DNA from: DATCRE01 sp964235605
GTDB lineage: Bacteria; Bacteroidota; Bacteroidia; Cytophagales; Cyclobacteriaceae
NCBI GenBank assembly: GCA_964235605.1
Contig: CAXSCR010000022.1
Span: 1 to 60,989 of the forward strand
DNA: 60,989 nt
Direction of reading: 5' to 3'
In this document: positions 56,094-60,989 of the stretch, one piece after another
Numbering within the stretch: position 1 is the first letter of the stretch
Layout: each line of letters opens with the position of its first letter
Notes under the pieces: model-generated
The model's input: the letters and a program-made list of their open reading frames with translations, nothing else
Told to the model about the DNA's origin: nothing
Databases searched by the model: none
Program-made: the position numbers and the translations under genes

Positions 56094-56621
56094 TTATTTC
56101 ATTAAAATTTTTTCTTCATACTCTTTTTGAAGTACACCATGATTATCCATCCATTGCGGAAGTACATAGTAATAGCCGCGTGCTCCTCCACGTTTGTATG
56201 CCGCAACACGTTGATATTTGACAGCTTTCCCAAGATTAGCTGAAAACGCCTGTGGTCTTCTGCTGCTTGATTTTAATCCAGGCTCCTGAGGCACCAGCAA
56301 ACCGATGATCTCCCCCGACAATAAGGGCCGGTCCGTTTTCTTCAGCACAAATACAATCTTGTTAACCCAGCTCCAATGCTGGTTATACTCAGTTGTGTTA
56401 ATGTCCGGATATTTTGATTTCAGCAATTCATATTGCGTTTGTGTGGTCCGAAGACAGGAGTAGTAAAGCTCAGCATTCTTTTCAGCGTTCGTAACCTTAG
56501 ACTTCATTTCTATGTACTTTTCAATGATCTCGTCTTTAGTCATGGTTTGAAAACAATGCTGTTCCAATTTACTTAATCCCGCATGGGTTGATACGGTTCC
56601 AGATAATGGTTTATCATCCAT
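56094..56621 (-). CDS. Mobile-element hypothetical protein
   Basis: A 175-residue protein (an ATG at M27 would give 149). Residues 28-75 look like a coiled-coil. Residues 85-165 have a winged-helix-like pattern: V-N-K-I-V-F-V-L-K-K-T-D-R-P-L-L-S-G-E-I, then L-G-K-A-V-K-Y-Q-R-V-A-A-Y, then R-G-Y-Y-Y-V-L. The last part resembles the wing and recognition strand of DNA-binding proteins. It is encoded in line with the excisionase-like gene and integrases, so regulation of the element is a fair guess. Family unknown. Confidence 0.6.
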   Translation of the reverse strand: MDDKPLSGTVSTHAGLSKLEQHCFQTMTKDEIIEKYIEMKSKVTNAEKNAELYYSCLRTTQTQYELLKSKYPDINTTEYNQHWSWVNKIVFVLKKTDRPLLSGEIIGLLVPQEPGLKSSSRRPQAFSANLGKAVKYQRVAAYKRGGARGYYYVLPQWMDNHGVLQKEYEEKILMK

Positions 56622-56696
56622 CCTTTTTTATTTATGTCTGAGATTCTGATTCTACTATGATGCTTTCCCTCACGCGAGGTTTGCGTAACCTACCGA

Positions 56697-57620
56697 CTAC
56701 AAAGAGAAGGTACGTTCCCCTTGCAGGAATTGTTTAAGAAGTATACCGCCACAGGTTAACATCCCCACGATCCCAACAGACTTAACAATGTTGTTGCCAA
56801 TCCAGTCAACGGCTCTCTCCATAAAACTTCGGGGAGCTGTCAGTATACTCTCAGGTACGCCTGTAATTCCATCCTTTATACCTCCGTCCTTCGCTGCTGA
56901 TGTATCAGAATCTCCTGACTCATGCTCTGCCGAAGCATTAGCGTCATTTGCTGATGAAAATAAGCGCCGGCCAAAATAGCTGATTTCTGCGGGGTTCGTT
57001 TCACGCTGAAAATCTGCCTCTGCTTTTTGGTCCCTGATAAATAATCTGCTGAGTTGCCTGAGTGTTTTTGCAAAGGCTGTGACGATGGCCGAAACCATAG
57101 GATGATCCTTTGCCTTACCTGAGTCGCTGATCATATTCCCGGGGCTATATTCCATCTGACCGGCATCATGAAAAGGAACCCTGTTATCATCGGTATTTCC
57201 AATGCCTGTCAGAATAGCTTTCTTTAAGCTGCTTCTATCACCACCAATGTTTTGGTATATCTGCTCCGCTTTGTCTTTTATTTTGCGCAGATTCTTAATA
57301 ACATCAGAATTAATATTTCTATGTCTGGCATCCTCATCCGTCAAATAAGCATACCGTAGTCGCCCGCCAACATTGGACAGATTATTTTTTATTGCCCATA
57401 GAAATCCGTCCCGTATCGGCGTGCTATCCGAACTTGTAGCCTGGCTCGTAATTTCGGTATTCTTCAAACTGGTGCTGATGTCTTCGTCTTCATGAACAGA
57501 AAGGATGTCAGCCACGTCAACGGTATCAGGTTCCAAATACATTTGCTCCAATACGTCATGCTTACCTTCGCCGTACCCCGGCATGGTATCTTCGTTCATA
57601 TACTGCCAATCAGGTCTCAT
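56697..57620 (-). CDS. Mobile-element hypothetical protein with C-terminal membrane helix
   Basis: A 307-residue acidic, low-complexity protein. Residues 1-60 are Asp/Glu-rich. The middle is polar and helical. Residues 270-300 include one hydrophobic segment (S-V-G-I-V-G-M-L-T-C-G-G-I-L-L) and a short tail, so the protein is likely tail-anchored. No enzyme motif is visible. It lies between the winged-helix-like gene and the excisionase-like gene on the same strand and is presumably cargo or a structural gene of the integrating element. Confidence 0.6.
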   Translation of the reverse strand: MRPDWQYMNEDTMPGYGEGKHDVLEQMYLEPDTVDVADILSVHEDEDISTSLKNTEITSQATSSDSTPIRDGFLWAIKNNLSNVGGRLRYAYLTDEDARHRNINSDVIKNLRKIKDKAEQIYQNIGGDRSSLKKAILTGIGNTDDNRVPFHDAGQMEYSPGNMISDSGKAKDHPMVSAIVTAFAKTLRQLSRLFIRDQKAEADFQRETNPAEISYFGRRLFSSANDANASAEHESGDSDTSAAKDGGIKDGITGVPESILTAPRSFMERAVDWIGNNIVKSVGIVGMLTCGGILLKQFLQGERTFSL

Positions 57621-57674
57621 ATCTTTTGGTTATGGTTATATAGTTGTTAATCATTTTAATTTAATTGTTGAATT

Positions 57675-58043
57675 CTACCTTTCGGTTTTACGCGCTGCTG
57701 TTTTTACTTGTTTTGCATTACGCACCGTGTATGTCATGGCCTCATTGCGTAGTTCATCCGCTGTTTGTACTCTGCCTTTTAACAGCCACTGTTTGAGTTC
57801 CGTCGGACAGAAATAAAGCTTATTACCCTTCTTTGTATGCGGTATGTCCCGGTCAGAGGTTTTTTTATAGAGCGTCGCCATCTTAATTTTAAGGAATGCC
57901 GCTGCCTCTTTAGTACCTATAATCTCCTGGACGATGGAGCCTGCACTGTCTTTATGCTCCTGTAAAACGTCACGTAATGCTTCACTTAATAAAATTTTAA
58001 ATGCTGCCCTGTCAATACCTGTAATAAAAAATTGATTCTCCAT
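57675..58043 (-). CDS. Excisionase-like HTH protein
   Basis: A 122-residue DNA-binding protein. Residues 45-95 form a MerR/HTH_17-type domain: I-I-G-T-K-E-A-A-A-F-L-K-I, then T-L-Y-K-K-T-S-D-R-D-I-P-H-T-K-K-G, then L-Y-F-C-P-T-E-L-K-Q-W-L. This is the usual excisionase layout, with the conserved Pro-x-x-K-x-G wing. The C-terminal tail is basic. It lies 63 nt downstream of a tyrosine recombinase, as expected of a directionality factor that favours excision over integration. Confidence 0.85.
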   Translation of the reverse strand: MENQFFITGIDRAAFKILLSEALRDVLQEHKDSAGSIVQEIIGTKEAAAFLKIKMATLYKKTSDRDIPHTKKGNKLYFCPTELKQWLLKGRVQTADELRNEAMTYTVRNAKQVKTAARKTER

Positions 58044-58106
58044 AGTCTCCCGCCTCTTTCAGTTTGGTTTGTTGTGCTGTAGTAGTTGTTTTAAATTAAC
58101 GCAGTC

Positions 58107-59270
58107 TTATGCAGCTTGCTTTCTGGCGCATGAATTGTTTATCTGAACTAGGTCAAGCTTAGGCAATGATCTTACGGCTTCCTGTTTTCTCGCATCGCGC
58201 ACTTGCGCGTATATCTCTGTGGTCTGTATGCTCTTGTGGCCTAACAATTTGGAAACGGTGTACAGGTCGCCATTGGTACACTCCAGCATATTGGTAGCAA
58301 AACTATGACGGGCAGTATGAAACTTCATTTTCTTTTCGTTTAACCCCGCAGCTTTCGCCCACCTCTTTAACCCGAAACTAACTCTGCCATGAACAGGTTT
58401 ATTCTTAGCATCTGTCTCTCTGGCTTCAGGAAACACATACCGATTCAAACCGTTCTGCTTTATTCTCTGCTCGCGTTCTTTAAGAATTTCAATGGCCTGT
58501 TCCGATAAGGGCAGGTGTTCAACTGATCCCGTCTTTTGCTGTTGAAAATCAATGAACCAGTCTTCGCGATCGTTGACTTTATTACGGATAATATTTTCCC
58601 ACGTTAGTTTGTTGGCATCGCTCCACCTAAGTCCTGTAGCACATGCAAACATATAGACCTGCTTAAATTGTGTCTCGATATTGCAGGGGGTATTGGCCAG
58701 CTTCTGTAGCTGGTCCATCGTCCATGCCGTGGGTAAAGTTTTTTTCTTCTTTAAGCGTTCATGCCGTGGGACTTCATGCCACGGGTTACGGGCAATGGTG
58801 TTTAAGCGCACAAGTTCATTGAGGGCTGCGTTGACGTTCGCCAGATAGCTTAATGCGCTGTTGGCCGATACTGACTTTAACAGGAACCTTTCAAATTCCT
58901 TCATCCATGCAGCCGTGATGTTGTGAATCGGAAGATACTGGTTGCCGGCAAATAGTTTAAGATGATGCAGGGTTGTGGCTCTGTTACCCCCTGACTTTTT
59001 AGTTGCTGCTAAACCCTCAAAAAAGTCAATAAAGTCAGCATGCTTTTTTTGCCTGTCAAACAAGCCATGATTTTCTACAAGGAGTTCATGCTCGCGTCTG
59101 ATCTTAATTTCAACCGCCAACTGCCTGTTTCTCTTCTCTCGTGGTGTTGGCCTGGTTTTATGAACCTGAATGTCCAGGAACTCAAACCACCTTCTTCCTT
59201 TGTAATAAAAATCCAGATACAGGGAGACCCTGTCTCCCGAAATCTTCTTCTCTCTTAATGTGACTCCCAT
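58107..59270 (-). CDS. Tyrosine recombinase (integrase) A
   Basis: A 387-residue site-specific integrase. Residues 1-75 are an arm-type DNA-binding domain and 80-165 a SAM-like core-binding domain. The catalytic domain has R215 (G-L-R-W-S-D), H318 and R321 (H-T-A-R-H-S-F-A-T), H345 (L-L-G-H-K-S) and nucleophile Y354 (T-T-E-I-Y-A-Q), a complete set. It is followed by the excisionase-like gene. It is a paralogue of integrase B just upstream, with identical active-site spacing. Confidence 0.95.
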   Translation of the reverse strand: MGVTLREKKISGDRVSLYLDFYYKGRRWFEFLDIQVHKTRPTPREKRNRQLAVEIKIRREHELLVENHGLFDRQKKHADFIDFFEGLAATKKSGGNRATTLHHLKLFAGNQYLPIHNITAAWMKEFERFLLKSVSANSALSYLANVNAALNELVRLNTIARNPWHEVPRHERLKKKKTLPTAWTMDQLQKLANTPCNIETQFKQVYMFACATGLRWSDANKLTWENIIRNKVNDREDWFIDFQQQKTGSVEHLPLSEQAIEILKEREQRIKQNGLNRYVFPEARETDAKNKPVHGRVSFGLKRWAKAAGLNEKKMKFHTARHSFATNMLECTNGDLYTVSKLLGHKSIQTTEIYAQVRDARKQEAVRSLPKLDLVQINNSCARKQAA

Positions 59271-59495
59271 TTCTCCCCCCGCGATTCAACTTCTCTTTAC
59301 CTTTGCAAACTCTGTTTGCGAAAACTCCTTCAAACATACAACGCTGATTTGCACGCAGTATCACTTTTGGCAACTTTTGGCGCATATTGGATCATAACAG
59401 ATGAAAATCGCCAGAATTTAAACTTTTGATGCTTTTTGTTCTTCCGTTCAGTTGCGTTCCTCGTTCACTCAATTCATGCGCGCATATCTGATAAA
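59271..59495. other. Spacer ahead of integrase A
   Basis: 225 nt between the two integrase genes. It should contain the integrase A promoter and is a candidate place for the attachment site; I see no clear inverted core. Confidence 0.3.
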
Positions 59496-59534
59496 AAAAT
59501 AACCCTGATAAGTTTTAAGTGTCAGGGTTATTTT
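59496..59534. terminator. Hairpin terminator after integrase B
   Basis: AAAATAACCCTGA (59496-59508) pairs perfectly with TCAGGGTTATTTT (59522-59534), a 13-bp stem with a 13-nt loop. The A/T ends supply a U-tract in either direction. It lies 32 nt past the integrase B stop. Confidence 0.88.
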
Positions 59535-59565
59535 ACTTAAGCATCAACCTTTTTTATGGACTTTT

Positions 59566-60735
59566 TCATTGTGCTTGTTTAGTTGCAAAAGTATTGCGCT
59601 TGTGTTTCTTACCGGAACGGGAAGGGTTAAGCTCTGGCAATGATCGCACCGCAGCCTCTTTGGTCCGGTCACGTACCTGCGCATAGATCAGCGTTGTCTG
59701 TATGCTTTTATGGCCCAGTAGTTTTGACACAGTAAGTAAATCGCCTTTAGTAGCTTCCAGCAGGTTGGTAGCATAGGTATGTCGTCCGGTATGAAAACGC
59801 ATTTTCTTCTTGTCTAATCCGGCTGCTGCTGCCCATACTTTTAATCCGTAGTCAATCCTGCCCTGTACAGACTTTGTTCTGGCATTCGTTTCCTTAACCT
59901 TTGGAAATACATACACAGCATGATCCTGTGCAGCCTCACGGTCTTTTAAGATTTTAACAGCCTGATCCGATAAAGGGAAGTATTCTTTGGAGTCTGTTTT
60001 CTGCTGTTCAAAATCAAGGAACCATTCTGTCCGCTCTCCAAATTTCCGCCTCACTATATTTGACCATTGAAGCTTATTTACATCACTCCATCTTAATCCT
60101 GTGAAGCATGAGAAGAAATAAGCCTGTCGGAATTGTGGTTCCATTGTGCTTGGGGTATTATCTAACTGTTCCAGTTGTTCAATTGTCCATGATACAGGGC
60201 TAGACTTTTTTATCTTCAGCCGGTCATGCACCGGTACTGCGTGCCATGGATTCTGAGATATAACCTTTTTTCTTACCAGTTCATTTAATACTCCATTGAC
60301 ATGCATCAGATAGGTCATGGCAGTACTGGTCTTCAGCTTTTGAAGAATGAACCGTTCAAAATCCTTCATCCATTGTGTTGTCACACTGGAAATAGGAAGC
60401 GGTTTGTTGCCAATAAATTTGCGCAGGGTGTACAGGGCTGCTGACCGGTTGCAGTTTGCAGGCTTTTGCTTTTGATATTCTTCAAAATACTTTACAAAGT
60501 CTTCACGTTTGCTTTTCTTATCCACAAGACCATGATCGCTTATGATGATTTCGTGTTCGCGCTTAACTTTAATTTCTAAGGCCAGCTTTCTTTTTTTTGT
60601 GTCTTCCGGTGTTGCCTTTTTCCTGTTAATGCGGATGTCTAAAAACTCCGCCCACCGTTTTCCGTTGTGAACTATGTCGAGATATAAAGACACCTCGCCA
60701 CTTACCAATTGTTTTTCTCTTAATTTTACTCCCAT
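59566..60735 (-). CDS. Tyrosine recombinase (integrase) B
   Basis: A 389-residue integrase similar to integrase A over its whole length. The catalytic residues are R215 (G-L-R-W-S-D), H315 and R318 (H-T-G-R-H-T-Y-A-T), H342 (L-G-H-K-S) and Y351 (T-T-L-I-Y-A-Q). Both open with M-G-V-x-L-R-E-K, so they are recent-looking paralogues with two active enzymes. A private terminator separates it from integrase A. It is the outermost gene of the element in this window. Confidence 0.95.
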   Translation of the reverse strand: MGVKLREKQLVSGEVSLYLDIVHNGKRWAEFLDIRINRKKATPEDTKKRKLALEIKVKREHEIIISDHGLVDKKSKREDFVKYFEEYQKQKPANCNRSAALYTLRKFIGNKPLPISSVTTQWMKDFERFILQKLKTSTAMTYLMHVNGVLNELVRKKVISQNPWHAVPVHDRLKIKKSSPVSWTIEQLEQLDNTPSTMEPQFRQAYFFSCFTGLRWSDVNKLQWSNIVRRKFGERTEWFLDFEQQKTDSKEYFPLSDQAVKILKDREAAQDHAVYVFPKVKETNARTKSVQGRIDYGLKVWAAAAGLDKKKMRFHTGRHTYATNLLEATKGDLLTVSKLLGHKSIQTTLIYAQVRDRTKEAAVRSLPELNPSRSGKKHKRNTFATKQAQ

Positions 60736-60920
60736 GATTTTACTTGTTAAAGGGTTAAACGATCCCTTCTTCGAAGTTGCCAGGCGGTTACAAGGGAGTT
60801 ACAGAAACACTCCAAATGGATATAAAGGAAGCTATACAGATATAAACTCTGAACAGGTAAAAACAGCTTTTTGTGATAAACTGGCGGGTTTAGTAGCTTT
60901 GCTCAGATAATCCCGATTTC
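60736..60920. other. Element edge or chromosomal junction
   Basis: A plus-strand frame is open from 60674 to 60910 and its last 45 codons read plausibly (R-L-Q-G-S-Y-R-N-T-P-N-G-Y-K-G-S-Y), but most of it overlaps the integrase B start antisense. It might be the tail of a chromosomal gene at the insertion junction. No attachment repeat can be confirmed inside the window. Confidence 0.25.
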
Positions 60921-60989
60921 TTAATCGTTAATAGTTAATAGTTAATAGTTAATAGTTAATAGTTAATAGTTAATAGTTAATCGTTAATC
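60921..60989. repeat. GTTAATA heptamer array at the window end
   Basis: Seven perfect GTTAATA units (60927-60975) followed by two GTTAATC units (60976-60989). The window stops exactly at a unit boundary, as expected if the assembly ended in the repeat. Confidence 0.93.

Noticed and set aside
57505..57816. 103-codon plus-strand frame
   Set aside because: Overlaps the opposite-strand excisionase-like gene and the 56697 gene start; no domain.
1..60989. CRISPR arrays, tRNA, rRNA
   Set aside because: The only regular repeats are spacerless 7-mers; no cloverleaf or rRNA-like conserved blocks were recognised. A tRNA/CRISPR scan would settle this.

Overview
The window reads as a chromosomal segment of a Bacteroidota bacterium, most likely a Cytophagales-type lineage. 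I infer this from family content, with no database search: long Bacteroidota-type RND/TolC efflux operons, a large signal peptidase I, TlpA-type and DUF1573 thioredoxin-like proteins, 6-bladed beta-propeller lipoproteins beside an NVEALA-like peptide, AT-rich spacers, and TAnnTTTG promoter motifs.

Layout. 0-2.1 kb: small genes (KTSC domain, CxxC protein) and a cyclophilin. 2.2-9 kb, minus strand: polyphosphate kinase 1, gyrB, a PPK2-type kinase and a membrane metallophosphoesterase. 9-15.8 kb: a tetR-tolC-adaptor-RND operon with a clear operator palindrome ahead of tetR. 15.9-18.6 kb: ECF sigma factor with a small membrane protein, holA and rhomboid. 19.3-24.7 kb: a non-homologous end-joining block (ku, aarF-type kinase, tetR, ligD). 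25-28.3 kb: an Amj-type lipid II flippase beside an attC-like palindrome, then signal peptidase I. 28.3-32.2 kb: a large TlpA-like protein and UDP-galactopyranose mutase, the latter interrupted by a 10-N run that looks like a zero-length contig join.

32.3-41.2 kb is a second efflux operon with two different RND permeases in tandem. One has lost both TM4 proton-relay aspartates and the other carries a 1-nt frameshift. 41.3-48.1 kb is a decaying accessory cluster: beta-propeller lipoproteins, a DUF1573/thioredoxin-like protein, an NVEALA-like Gly-rich/Cys-containing peptide, and a multipass membrane protein whose 3' end is duplicated as a remnant. 48.4-52.5 kb, plus strand, is a three-gene polyisoprenyl-type glycosylation operon (GT2, GT-C, flavin oxidoreductase). 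52.6-55.2 kb is a broken defense-like locus: helicase-associated-domain pseudogene, HEPN protein, and a C5-methyltransferase tail joined to an unknown protein. 56-61 kb is the end of a mobile element with an excisionase-like gene and two tandem tyrosine recombinases.

Two themes cut across the window. Heptanucleotide repeat arrays of four different sequences sit in spacers, and one ends the window. Single-base frameshifts at homopolymers are confined to the part right of the N run. No tRNA, rRNA or CRISPR array was seen.
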